From: Mangrovimonas cancribranchiae
Lineage (GTDB): Bacteria > Bacteroidota > Bacteroidia > Flavobacteriales > Flavobacteriaceae
Length of the DNA: 64,000 bases
Assembly: GCF_037126245.1 (NCBI RefSeq)
Contig: NZ_CP136925.1
Coordinates: 922,001 to 986,000 of the forward strand
Direction of reading: 5' to 3'
This document shows, piece by piece, positions 47,154-54,633 of this stretch (position 1 is the stretch's first letter; every line of letters starts with the position of its first letter). A program made the translations under genes and the position numbers. A model generated the notes under the pieces. That model did no database searches. It worked only from the letters and a program-made list of their open reading frames with translations, and was not told where the DNA came from.

Positions 47154-48042
47154 GGTGTCTTATTTTTTCAAGTTCTTTAAATAAGGCTTTTTCTTTATCG
47201 GTAAGGTTTTTTGGAGTTACAATATTGTAAGTCACATATAAATTACCAAAAACACCTTCTTTTTTATATTTAGGAAATCCTTTTCCTTTAAGTTTTACCG
47301 TTGTTCCATTTTGGGTTTCGGGTTTTACAGTAAGTTTTGCTTTTCCATCAAAAGTGTTAATAGTTATATCGCCTCCTAAAATAGCTTTGTATAAGTCTAG
47401 ATCTACTTTGGTGTGTAAGTTGTCGCCGTCACGTTTAAAATGGGTATTGTTTATAATGGTAAACCGAATGTATAAATCGCCATTTGGGCCGCCGTTTATA
47501 CCTTTGCCGCCGTGTCCTTTAATTTTTATAACTTGTCCATTTTCAATACCAGCTGGAATAGTAATACGAATGTTTTTATTGTTAATTGTTAAGGTGCGTT
47601 TATGTGTGGTAAATACATCTTTTAGCTGAAGTTGCAATTCAGCATTATAATCTTGCCCTCTAAATTTTACTTGTCTGCCTTGTGTGCCAGAAGTTCGTCC
47701 ACCAAACATAGATTCGAAAAAATCTGAAAAATCGCCTTGTGCGTTATCTCCAAAATCTGAATACGTGTTTTGTTGCGTGTATTGTTGTTGCTGTTTAGCG
47801 TTTTCTATGTCGTCGGCATGTTTCCAGTGCTCACCATAAGCGTCGTATTTTTTACGATGTTCGGGGTTGCCTAAAACTTCATTGGCTTCGTTAATTTCTT
47901 TAAAGCGTTTTTCGGCTTCTTTGTCGTTAGGGTTTAAGTCTGGATGATATTTACGAGCTAATTTCCGATAGGCATTTTTAATGTCTTTTTCGGTGGCGGT
48001 TTTAGGGATTCCTAAAATTTTATAATAGTCTATAAAAGCCAT
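47146..48042 (-). CDS. cbpA: CbpA-type J-domain co-chaperone (DnaJ without zinc finger)
   Basis: Hsp40 co-chaperone that stimulates DnaK ATPase. The 298-residue protein has a J-domain (1-70, HPD triad at 33-35), a G/F-poor linker, and two DnaJ C-terminal substrate-binding domains (about 120-290; KIKGHGGKGINGGPNGDLYI). It lacks the CxxCxGxG zinc fingers of true DnaJ, which is the CbpA type. The start codon overlaps the stop of the 70-aa gene upstream (TAATG), and cbpM overlaps its end, giving a three-gene coupled unit. Confidence 0.95.
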   Translation of the reverse strand: MAFIDYYKILGIPKTATEKDIKNAYRKLARKYHPDLNPNDKEAEKRFKEINEANEVLGNPEHRKKYDAYGEHWKHADDIENAKQQQQYTQQNTYSDFGDNAQGDFSDFFESMFGGRTSGTQGRQVKFRGQDYNAELQLQLKDVFTTHKRTLTINNKNIRITIPAGIENGQVIKIKGHGGKGINGGPNGDLYIRFTIINNTHFKRDGDNLHTKVDLDLYKAILGGDITINTFDGKAKLTVKPETQNGTTVKLKGKGFPKYKKEGVFGNLYVTYNIVTPKNLTDKEKALFKELEKIRHHG

Positions 48043-48254
48043 TATTTTTTATGGTGTGTTTTTATATACTGTTTTAATATTTGTTTTAAACTCTCTAGGT
48101 AATCTTCTAGAGCTTTTATGCTAATTCTTGGTTGCGTGTTATAGTTAATAGATACTGGTGTTTCATCTAAAACACTATAAAGTTCTGGATAGTTGATTTC
48201 TATGTTTGTGGTAAGTTTAACTATTTGATTTTGTATATTTTGTAACGTTTTCAT
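48042..48254 (-). CDS. Small protein coupled to cbpA, function unknown
   Basis: A 70-residue soluble protein, MKTLQNIQNQIVKLTTNIE at its start and rich in helix-formers. It has no recognised domain. It is first in the unit 70-aa gene, cbpA, cbpM, with the TAATG overlap suggesting translational coupling. The strict gene order suggests a role linked to the chaperone pair, but this is inference only. Confidence 0.7.
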   Translation of the reverse strand: MKTLQNIQNQIVKLTTNIEINYPELYSVLDETPVSINYNTQPRISIKALEDYLESLKQILKQYIKTHHKK

Positions 48255-48374
48255 GACATTTAATTTTTACAGTTATAAATGTGCTAGGTTTAACTTAAGT
48301 ATGTTGCAAAAAAATGGTTGATTTGTTTTAACTTGCTTGTAGTGTTTTATATATTAAAAATACTGATTTTTTGT

Positions 48375-48989
48375 TTAATTTTCAATTTGTGTTAGGGTCC
48401 ATTTGTTGTTTTTTCCTTTAATAGCGTATAAGGTGTTTGAAATGCGTTTTGAATTAATTTCTGGTGGTGTTCTTAAAAAATCTTTGTCTACAGATACATT
48501 TGTTCCATCAGGGTTTATGTAAAGTATATTTTTACCATCAGGGGTAATTACAACTTCAAAATATTTATGATAAACCACATTTTTCTCTAAAATATCATTT
48601 CGTCCTACGATTTCTTTTTGTAGTTTTAAAACAATAGCTTTTCCGTCTTTAAAGGTTGTCGCATTTAAAAACTGAGGCTCGATAATGGTGTTTCCCAATT
48701 TGTCTATATAGCCAAAATAGGTTATGCCGTTTTTAGTGGTTTTAATCAGGCATCTTTTGCTGTTAAACATTGGGTAATTGCCATCTTCTGTGTTTGTGCT
48801 AACCAAATCTGTTCTAAAATTAATAACTAAATCGCCTTCTGTATTTATAAAAGCCCATTGGTTATTCTTTTTAATGGCAATCATGTTTTCATGAGCAGGA
48901 GATATGTAATCAATATCTTCAATAGATTGCGAGAATGTTGAGGCAGTACTTAGCATTATGATTAAAAGTAGGATGACAGTATTTTTCAT
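48375..48989 (-). CDS. Secreted WG-repeat-like protein
   Basis: A 204-residue exported protein with a signal peptide (1-20, STASTFSQ) and WG-repeat features: NNQWAFINTEGDLVI and YFGYIDKLGNTIIEPQF, where the W/Y-G/A-(F/Y)-I-(D/N) pattern repeats about every 40-50 residues. WG repeats are common in Bacteroidota surface proteins of unknown function. It is the third minus-strand gene downstream of the FNR-like box at 49909-49922 and might be co-transcribed, with a 63-nt gap. Confidence 0.75.
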   Translation of the reverse strand: MKNTVILLLIIMLSTASTFSQSIEDIDYISPAHENMIAIKKNNQWAFINTEGDLVINFRTDLVSTNTEDGNYPMFNSKRCLIKTTKNGITYFGYIDKLGNTIIEPQFLNATTFKDGKAIVLKLQKEIVGRNDILEKNVVYHKYFEVVITPDGKNILYINPDGTNVSVDKDFLRTPPEINSKRISNTLYAIKGKNNKWTLTQIEN

Positions 48990-49052
48990 GATTATTTATT
49001 TTATAGATTATTATATAAAAAATAGTTTGCCCGATTTCTCTTAAGGAACAAA

Positions 49053-49448
49053 CTAGTCGCTTTCCAGTCCTTTTATAACAGCTTGTAGTTTATTAGAGAC
49101 ACTTTTAGCAATAGTTTCAAGAGCATTATTTTTAACAGATTGCATAGATTCTATAGGGTTAACAGCGGCAACTTCAATAGTGTTGTTGTCAACTTCTTGA
49201 ATAATAACATTGCAAGGGAGTAGGGTGCCAATTTTATTTTCTGCCTGAAGTGCTTTATATGCAAATGTTGGGTTGCAAGCCCCAAGAATTTTGTATTTGT
49301 TAAAATTGACATCTAATTTTTTCTTTAACGTTTGTTGGATATCAATTTCTGTAAGAACACCAAACCCTTGTTCTTGTAGTAAAGCTGTTGTTTTATCGAT
49401 TACAGTATTAAAATCGCCCTTTACAATTGTGCTAAAATAATAACTCAT
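49053..49448 (-). CDS. DUF302 domain protein
   Basis: A 131-residue protein of the DUF302 family, with the characteristic start YYFSTIVKGDFNTVIDKTTALLQEQGFGVL (in part: DFNTVIDKTTALLQEQGF), then KILGACNPTFAYKALQ and GTLLPCNVIIQE. The family is a small alpha/beta fold, often next to stress or metal genes, with unknown biochemical function. It overlaps the preceding gene by 4 nt and belongs to the transcript starting near 49873. Confidence 0.9.
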   Translation of the reverse strand: MSYYFSTIVKGDFNTVIDKTTALLQEQGFGVLTEIDIQQTLKKKLDVNFNKYKILGACNPTFAYKALQAENKIGTLLPCNVIIQEVDNNTIEVAAVNPIESMQSVKNNALETIAKSVSNKLQAVIKGLESD

Positions 49449-49861
49449 GATGTTGTAATGTTTAAATCTATACTCAGTTTTGCTAGTAGCATTAATTCCG
49501 ATTTGTTTTTACCTGAAAAACTCTCGGCAATGGCCTGTGCTGTTTTAAAGATTAGTTGTTTTACTTTTTTAGTAAAAAGGTGTTCTTGTTCCTGTTTATA
49601 GGCAATAAAATCGTTGTAATATGTTGTACTATTTTGATGTTCATTATTAATAAGCCAATCAAAAACTATGGCAATTTGGTAAGCGGCATCGGTGCCAAAT
49701 TCATCTTCTAAATCATCAACAGAAAGCCATTCTTTTTTTACAAGCTTTTTAAGTTCATTTATTTCCTGTTCGCGAACAGTTTTATCTACTGCAGCAACGG
49801 CATAAAATAGTTTTCCTAAATTTTGGTAAAACCGTAAACTCATTGTTTTTTCTGCTTTCAT
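49445..49861 (-). CDS. Possible TerB-like helical protein
   Basis: A 138-residue soluble, all-helical protein. LGKLFYAVAAVDKTVREQEINEL resembles the opening of TerB/tellurite-resistance-like domains (A-A-D-G-x-v-xxxE in TerB, here AAVDKTVREQE; quoted in parts). This is a weak match, so the function is open. It is the first gene after the FNR-like box at 49909-49922, with a predicted leader of about 12 nt, and overlaps the DUF302 gene. Confidence 0.65.
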   Translation of the reverse strand: MKAEKTMSLRFYQNLGKLFYAVAAVDKTVREQEINELKKLVKKEWLSVDDLEDEFGTDAAYQIAIVFDWLINNEHQNSTTYYNDFIAYKQEQEHLFTKKVKQLIFKTAQAIAESFSGKNKSELMLLAKLSIDLNITTS

Positions 49862-49878
49862 TTTTATCGTATTTAATA

Positions 49879-49922
49879 CTAAGTTACTACTTATAAGATA
49901 TTTAGAGTATGATAAAAATCAT
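49879..49922 (-). promoter_or_regulatory. FNR/FixK-like box and -7 box of the TerB-like/DUF302 operon
   Basis: Palindrome ATGATAAAAATCAT at 49909-49922 with perfect TGAT/ATCA arms (the A4 spacer is not symmetric), centre 49915.5, and on the minus strand TAACTTAG at 49886-49879, one mismatch from TAnnTTTG. Centre-to-box-end distance is 36.5 bp, the same as at the mla promoter. Confidence 0.7.
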
Positions 49923-50015
49923 GTATAAAGTGTTAAGAGGCAGTTTTTTGTTTTTTAGTGGTTGTTTTTCTTAAGGATTTTAAGTAAATTTAAAAACGCA
50001 TTTTATTAACCCAAC

Positions 50016-51233
50016 ATGCTTCAAAAAGATCAAGACATCTTTAAAGTCCTTTTGGAATCTATTTCGGAAGGTGTCATTATCGTAGATGATTGTCAACGTA
50101 TTGTTGAAGTTAACGCTGCCACAGAAAAGATGTTTGGTTACCGTAAAGAAGAGCTGCTAAAACAACCTCTTAGTGTTTTAATTCCTAATCAATATCATAA
50201 AGGCCATAAAGCTCATTTTGATGGTTTTATGAAACAACAAGAACGCCGTCAAATGGGGCAAGGAAGAGACATTTATGGTGCTTGTAAAAATGGCGATATA
50301 TTCCCTATGGAAGCGGGTTTAAACCCTTTTACCATTTATGGAAAAAAATATGTTATGGCTTTGGTTATTGATATTTCAATGCGAAAAAAGCAAGAACAAA
50401 AAATTAAAACTTTAAATGAAAATTTAGAAGATAAGGTCGTGCAAAGAACTCAGGAGTTAAATAAGATGATTCTTGAACTAAAAGCAGAAAACGAAAAACG
50501 TATTAAAGCAGAGGCTAAAGCAAAATCAGCACTTAAAAGAGAGAAAGAGCTTAATGATTTGAAAACAAAGTTTTTATCGTTGGTTTCGCATGAGTTTAAA
50601 ACCCCTTTAAGTGGTATTTTAACGTCTACTATGCTGTTGAGTAAATACCAATTAACCGACCAACAAGAAAAGCGCGATAAGCATATTAAAACCATATCGG
50701 ATAAAGTACATTATCTTAATAATATTTTAAACGACTTTTTAACTTTAGAAAAGCTGGAAAAAGGAAAACTTAAATATAACCCAACAACGTTTAAGTTAAG
50801 TAAAGTAGTAAACGAGGTGGTTTATAATGCCAATATGTTGTTAAAAGACGGTCAAAAAATTAACTATCCAGAAGGCATAGATGCTTTTTCGTTATATCAA
50901 GATGAGAAAATTGTAGAGCTAGCCTTATCCAATTTGGTTAATAACGCTATAAAGTATTCATCAGAGCATACAGAAATAGATATAGCCATTACTCAAGATA
51001 GCCAAAAAACAGTGTTTCAAGTAAAAGATAATGGTATTGGTATTCCCAAAAAAGATCAGAAGAATATATTTAACCGTTATTTCAGAGCTGAAAATGCTTT
51101 ATTAACACAAGGAACGGGTATTGGACTTAACATTGTTAAAGACCATATGAAAAACTTAAAAGGGAAAATATATTTTAATAGTGTAGAACACAAAGGAACT
51201 GTTTTTACCATTGAACTGCCAAATAGTGTATAA
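50016..51233 (+). CDS. Soluble PAS-domain sensor histidine kinase
   Basis: A 405-residue cytoplasmic kinase with no membrane segment. PAS domain at about 5-120, a coiled-coil linker (about 125-188), a HisKA dimerisation domain with phospho-acceptor His192 in LVSHEFKTPLSGI, and an HATPase domain (N box ALSNLVNNAIKYSSE, G1 KDNGIGIP, G2 GTGIGLNIVK). In the PAS domain His64 and Arg84 are 20 residues apart, as are the haem-ligating His200 and the O2-binding Arg220 of Bradyrhizobium FixL. The surrounding MGQGRDIYGACKNGDIFPME is also common in PAS domains not shown to bind haem, so oxygen sensing is a hypothesis. It is followed after 2 nt by its regulator. Confidence 0.93.
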   Translation: MLQKDQDIFKVLLESISEGVIIVDDCQRIVEVNAATEKMFGYRKEELLKQPLSVLIPNQYHKGHKAHFDGFMKQQERRQMGQGRDIYGACKNGDIFPMEAGLNPFTIYGKKYVMALVIDISMRKKQEQKIKTLNENLEDKVVQRTQELNKMILELKAENEKRIKAEAKAKSALKREKELNDLKTKFLSLVSHEFKTPLSGILTSTMLLSKYQLTDQQEKRDKHIKTISDKVHYLNNILNDFLTLEKLEKGKLKYNPTTFKLSKVVNEVVYNANMLLKDGQKINYPEGIDAFSLYQDEKIVELALSNLVNNAIKYSSEHTEIDIAITQDSQKTVFQVKDNGIGIPKKDQKNIFNRYFRAENALLTQGTGIGLNIVKDHMKNLKGKIYFNSVEHKGTVFTIELPNSV

Positions 51234-51235
51234 TT

Positions 51236-52282
51236 ATGAAAACAGTATTGTTAATAGAAGACGATGCAATTTTAAGAGAAAACACGTCGGAATTATTAGA
51301 GCTTTCAAACTATAATGTAATTGCAGCGCCAAATGGGAAAATAGGTGTAGAAAAAGCCATAACACACCTGCCAGATATTATTGTTTGTGATATTCTTATG
51401 CCTAAAATGGATGGTTATGGTGTTTTACAAGAATTAACGCGGCACGACACAACTAAATATATCCCATTTGTTTTTTTATCAGCAAAAACAGAGCGACAAG
51501 ATGTAAGAAAAGGCATGAATATGGGGGCTGATGATTACCTAACAAAGCCTTTTGAAGAAGATGAACTTATAAATACAATTGAAAGTCGAATAGCTAAATC
51601 TGCTATATTAAAAGAGGAGCGAGAAGTTCCGGAAGTTAATACGCCCGAAGATAACATAAGAGATTTAAATGATTTAAAGAACTTTTTAGACGATAACGGA
51701 ACTCTTTTTAAGTATAAAAAAGATACTGTTTTTTATAGAGAAGGCGATCATTCCAATTATATGTATTTAATAACTAAAGGTGTTGTAAAATGCCACAAAA
51801 TAGACGAACAAGGTAAAGAGCTAACTACGGCCTTATATAAAGAAGACGATTTATTTGGTTATACATCTTTTACTCAAAACATACCTTATCAAGAAACAGC
51901 AACAGCGGTTAAAGATCTAGAAATGGTAGGTGTTTCTATAAACGACCTTAAAAATGTTTTAACACAAAACCATGAAGTTACCTTAGCTCTTATACAGTTG
52001 TTAACAGACGACCTAAAAGGTATAAAAGAACAATTGTTGCAAATGGCGTATAGTTCTGTACATAAAAAAACAGCAGCTACTATTTTAAAATTTGCTGAAA
52101 AACTAAATCGTAAACCAGACGATCCGATAAGTATTTCACGAAGCGACTTAGCTAGTGTTGCTGGCATTGCTACCGAAACGTTAATTAGAACCATGTCCAA
52201 GTTTAAAAAAGAAGGCATTATAGAAATAGAAGGTAGGAATATTAAAATTCTAGATATTCAAAAGCTGCAATTCATGTATTAA
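51236..52282 (+). CDS. Receiver-CRP/FNR fusion transcription regulator
   Basis: A 348-residue fusion of a phospho-receiver (1-122; D9, D10, phospho-acceptor D52, S82, K104) with a cyclic-nucleotide-binding-like beta barrel (about 145-255; FYREGDHSNYMYLITKGVV) and a CRP-type winged helix (about 270-345). The recognition helix ATETLIRTMSKFKKEG has Glu314 and Arg318 where CRP and FNR use Glu and Arg to read the G and A of their half-sites. No N-terminal cysteine cluster like that of FNR is present, so it would get its signal through phosphorylation by the adjacent kinase. It is the best candidate to bind the TGAT-N4-ATCA boxes of the island. Confidence 0.93.
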   Translation: MKTVLLIEDDAILRENTSELLELSNYNVIAAPNGKIGVEKAITHLPDIIVCDILMPKMDGYGVLQELTRHDTTKYIPFVFLSAKTERQDVRKGMNMGADDYLTKPFEEDELINTIESRIAKSAILKEEREVPEVNTPEDNIRDLNDLKNFLDDNGTLFKYKKDTVFYREGDHSNYMYLITKGVVKCHKIDEQGKELTTALYKEDDLFGYTSFTQNIPYQETATAVKDLEMVGVSINDLKNVLTQNHEVTLALIQLLTDDLKGIKEQLLQMAYSSVHKKTAATILKFAEKLNRKPDDPISISRSDLASVAGIATETLIRTMSKFKKEGIIEIEGRNIKILDIQKLQFMY

Positions 52283-52307
52283 TTTTTTTAAGATAAACAC
52301 CATAGTT

Positions 52308-52351
52308 ATGACTAATATCATGTTATGATATTCTTGTTAGAATTAGATTTG
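52308..52351 (+). promoter_or_regulatory. FNR/FixK-like box and -7 box of usp1
   Basis: TGACTAATATCA (one mismatch from TGAT-N4-ATCA) at 52309-52320 flanked by A and T as in the other sites, and TAGATTTG at 52344-52351, a perfect -7 box. Centre-to-box-end distance 36.5 bp. A second overlapping inverted repeat (AATATCAT...ATGATATT, 52314-52332) is also present. Confidence 0.68.
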
Positions 52352-52373
52352 CTTGTGTAAAGAGAATTTTTAC

Positions 52374-53219
52374 ATGAAAAACATTCTATTCTTAACAGAT
52401 TTTTCTGAGAACTCATGGAATGCCTTGACGTTTGGGTTAGACTTTTTCGCTGATAGCGAATGCAGTTTTTATTTGCTTCATGTTAGTAATATTAACCCTT
52501 TTAAACAAACCAGTTCAACTTCTAAACCAAATCAAGAAACTGTTGAAAATGTATATATTAAGCCTGCTAAAAAGCAATTAAGAGCAGTTTTAAAACGAAT
52601 CACTAAAGAATATCCTCACAACAATAACCATAGATTTTACACACTTACAGATTATGGTTTTTTTATAGAATCTGTACGAAAGCATGTGTTTGAAAAAAAC
52701 ATAGATCTCATAATTATGGGGACTCAAGGAGTCTCAGGATTAAAAGAATACATACTAGGAAGTAATACAGGTAATATTATAACCAAAGTTAAATGTTCTA
52801 CACTTGTCGTGCCAGAACATGCCACATATTTAAAACCAAAAGAAATAGCATTCCCTACAGACTTTGCCTTATCAAATGATATTAGAATTTTACAACCCAT
52901 TGCAGATATATTAAGTACTAAAAATTCTAATTTAAAAATACTTCATATAGGTTATAAGGAAGACCAGTTAAATGTAGGTCAAAAGGCATGTAAAGAGCTG
53001 TTTGATGATTTTTTTGAAGAGTTTAGTCATAGCTATCATTTTTTAAACTCCAATAAACAAGTCGAAGATGGTATACAATACTTTATTGAATGTAACCATA
53101 TAGATATGATGATTATGGTCGCTAAAAACCTAAATTATTTTCAGCAAATTTTGTTTCATTCTAAAACAGAACGAATAAGCTATCATACAACTATTCCTTT
53201 TTATGTAATACATGAATAA
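52374..53219 (+). CDS. Tandem-domain universal stress protein (first copy)
   Basis: A 281-residue UspA-type protein with two Usp domains (about 1-145 and 150-281). The first opens MKNILFLTDFSENSWNAL and has the ATP-binding signature G-x2-G-x9-G-S in GTQGVSGLKEYILGS; the second lacks the glycine motif and is degenerate. The ATG at 52374 is chosen over an upstream TTG at 52353 that lies next to the -7 box and gives no Usp sequence. Such proteins accumulate in growth arrest, low oxygen or energy stress. The gene has its own FNR-like promoter. Confidence 0.93.
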   Translation: MKNILFLTDFSENSWNALTFGLDFFADSECSFYLLHVSNINPFKQTSSTSKPNQETVENVYIKPAKKQLRAVLKRITKEYPHNNNHRFYTLTDYGFFIESVRKHVFEKNIDLIIMGTQGVSGLKEYILGSNTGNIITKVKCSTLVVPEHATYLKPKEIAFPTDFALSNDIRILQPIADILSTKNSNLKILHIGYKEDQLNVGQKACKELFDDFFEEFSHSYHFLNSNKQVEDGIQYFIECNHIDMMIMVAKNLNYFQQILFHSKTERISYHTTIPFYVIHE

Positions 53220-53242
53220 ACTAATTTAGGTATAAGGTTTAA

Positions 53243-53286
53243 CTGATATATATCATTTTATAAATGATGTAATTAGCGTACTTTAG
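53243..53286 (+). promoter_or_regulatory. FNR/FixK-like box and -7 box in front of a non-coding transcript
   Basis: Perfect palindrome TGATATATATCA at 53244-53255 and TACTTTAG at 53279-53286 (one mismatch from TAnnTTTG), again exactly 36.5 bp from palindrome centre to box end. No gene follows for almost 500 bp. Confidence 0.68.
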
Positions 53287-53376
53287 TACTAGTTAAAAAC
53301 GTTCCTTGAATTACAGAAAAACTTAAACAAATATAGGTCTATAATTTGTGAGATTTATAGATCATATTTAGAGCTT

Positions 53377-53463
53377 ATGCTTATTATTTACTTTGATTTT
53401 TTTAATAACAGTTTTAGTAATAAAAATGAGGTTAAAATAACCGATTTAGATAATAACCATTAA
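53377..53463 (+). CDS. Possible 28-aa small protein
   Basis: ATG to TAA open frame of 28 codons inside the candidate small RNA, with a hydrophobic start (MLIIYFDFFNN) and a charged end (KNEVKITDLDNNH). It has no clear ribosome-binding site and no homologue that I recognise. It may be a chance frame. Confidence 0.25.
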   Translation: MLIIYFDFFNNSFSNKNEVKITDLDNNH

Positions 53464-53474
53464 ACTCTTGTTAG

Positions 53475-53507
53475 GAAACAGGAGGTTTTAGGCTTCCTGT
53501 TTCTTTT
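53475..53507 (+). terminator. Terminator of the first candidate small RNA
   Basis: An 11-pair stem GAAACAGGAGG/CTTCCTGTTTC (one G-T pair), 7-base loop, followed by TTTT. Confidence 0.85.
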
Positions 53508-53637
53508 AAAAAAACAAGCCTTAGTTACCAATTGCAGTGATTAAGGAGGTTGTGAAGATATTTAAATGTTGTTGAATTACGGTTCTTTAACAATTTAAAA
53601 TCTTCTGGAACGGGAAGTTAAAGCTTCCCGTTTTTTG
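53508..53637 (+). ncRNA. Second candidate small RNA or extension of the first
   Basis: The 130 bp between the two terminators ends with a hairpin that resembles the first one (TCTT...GGAA-C-GG, loop, CTTCC-GTT and Ts), as if the unit had been duplicated. It contains AAGGAGG at 53543-53549. No good promoter is visible, so it may arise by readthrough or processing. The 5' end is unknown and the start given is arbitrary. Confidence 0.35.
53609..53637 (+). terminator. Second terminator in the usp1-usp2 gap
   Basis: Perfect nine-pair stem AACGGGAAG/CTTCCCGTT, 6-base loop, followed by four more Ts and G and Ts. Confidence 0.9.
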
Positions 53638-53691
53638 TTTTTAAACATATCACTTTTAAGTGTATACTAAAATATCATTAAGCACTATAAT

Positions 53692-53735
53692 CTGATATAT
53701 GTCATGGTTTTCCTTCTATTTAGGTTGTATTTTTA
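53692..53735 (+). promoter_or_regulatory. FNR/FixK-like box and -7 box of the usp2 operon
   Basis: TGATATATGTCA at 53693-53704 (one mismatch) and TATTTTTA at 53728-53735 (last base differs from the TAnnTTTG consensus). Centre-to-box-end distance 36.5 bp. The start codon of usp2 lies 33 nt beyond the box. Confidence 0.65.
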
Positions 53736-53768
53736 AACTGTTAATCAAACAATTAAAGGATAATTCTA

Positions 53769-54617
53769 ATGAGAAAAATATTAATTCCAACAGATTTTTC
53801 AGATAACGCCATGAACGCTATAAAATATGCTGTAGAGCTGTTTAAATATGACGTTAGTAAAGTTTTTTTCATGCATGCTTATCAAGATGATATCTATACG
53901 AGTAGTTCTTTAGTTAATAGAAATGTATTAGAGGAAATAACAAGCATGGTAAGTAATGAATCAAAAGCTAAATTAGAAGAGACGCTAAAACAGGTTCGTC
54001 ACCTATCTCCAAACCCTAAACATTCCTATCATATAATATCTGTAAACGGTTTACTTGTAGATGAAGTAGATGCCATTGTAGATAAAGAAAACATAGATAT
54101 TATTGTTATGGGAACACGAGGCAAAACTAACGATAGAAGTATAACCTTTGGCAGCCATACGTTACAAGTATTAAAGTATGTTCAATGTCCAGTTTTAGCC
54201 ATACCCGAAAATTATACTTACACCCAACCCAAACATATTTTATTTCCCACCAATTATTTAATTCCTTACAAAAGAAGAGAGTTAAAATTATTATGCGAAT
54301 TAGCATCGCCTTATAGATCTATAATAGATATGCTATACATATCTAAAACAACCCACCTTTCCATTAGGCAAGAAGACAATCAAACATTTATAAAAGAAGA
54401 ATTATGTAGAAGCCCTATTAATTTTAAAACCATAGAAAGTAAAAACATTATAAAAACCATATACAGTTATATAGAAGACGAAGGTGTAGATATGTTGGTT
54501 ATGGTTAATACAAGACATTCGTTTTTAGAAAATATGCTGTTTAAATCTACCATAGATGAAATAAGCCTACAAATAAACATTCCGTTTTTAGCATTACAAA
54601 ACATACGACGTTATTGA
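53769..54617 (+). CDS. Tandem-domain universal stress protein (second copy)
   Basis: A 282-residue protein with two Usp domains. The first has MRKILIPTDFSDNAMNAIKY and the ATP-binding signature GTRGKTNDRSITFGS (G-x2-G-x9-G-S); the second is degenerate. It is the first gene of a probable operon running through usp3, a 135-aa protein, the ATP-cone nuclease, the MBL nuclease and a coiled-coil protein (53769-58644), with gaps of 16, 47, 55, 11 and 10 nt. Confidence 0.93.
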   Translation: MRKILIPTDFSDNAMNAIKYAVELFKYDVSKVFFMHAYQDDIYTSSSLVNRNVLEEITSMVSNESKAKLEETLKQVRHLSPNPKHSYHIISVNGLLVDEVDAIVDKENIDIIVMGTRGKTNDRSITFGSHTLQVLKYVQCPVLAIPENYTYTQPKHILFPTNYLIPYKRRELKLLCELASPYRSIIDMLYISKTTHLSIRQEDNQTFIKEELCRSPINFKTIESKNIIKTIYSYIEDEGVDMLVMVNTRHSFLENMLFKSTIDEISLQINIPFLALQNIRRY

Positions 54618-54633
54618 TTAAAAAAACAAAGCC

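Larger units (their letters stand above)
53293..53507 (+). ncRNA. Candidate FNR-box-controlled small RNA (about 215 nt)
   Basis: Predicted from the promoter just upstream and the terminator at 53475-53507. It includes a possible 28-codon frame (53377-53463, MLIIYFDFFNNSF...), ending 11 nt before the hairpin, so a small-protein mRNA is an alternative. The terminator loop region contains AGGAGG. No known RNA family is recognised. Confidence 0.5.
53220..53768. other. 549-bp region between usp1 and usp2: two FNR-like promoters, two terminators, no sizeable gene
   Basis: It contains, in order, an FNR-like promoter (53243-53286), a 28-codon open frame (53377-53463), a terminator hairpin (53475-53507), about 100 bp with a 10-codon frame (53566-53598), a second terminator hairpin (53609-53637) and the FNR-like promoter of usp2 (53692-53735). 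The lack of long coding sequence with well-formed promoters and terminators suggests small RNAs or very small proteins. Confidence 0.8.

Noticed and set aside
48255-48374. Search for an FNR-like box in front of the cbpA/cbpM unit
   Set aside because: A possible -7 (TACTTAAG on the minus strand) is present but the position 36.5 bp upstream shows no palindrome, so this unit is not included in the proposed regulon.
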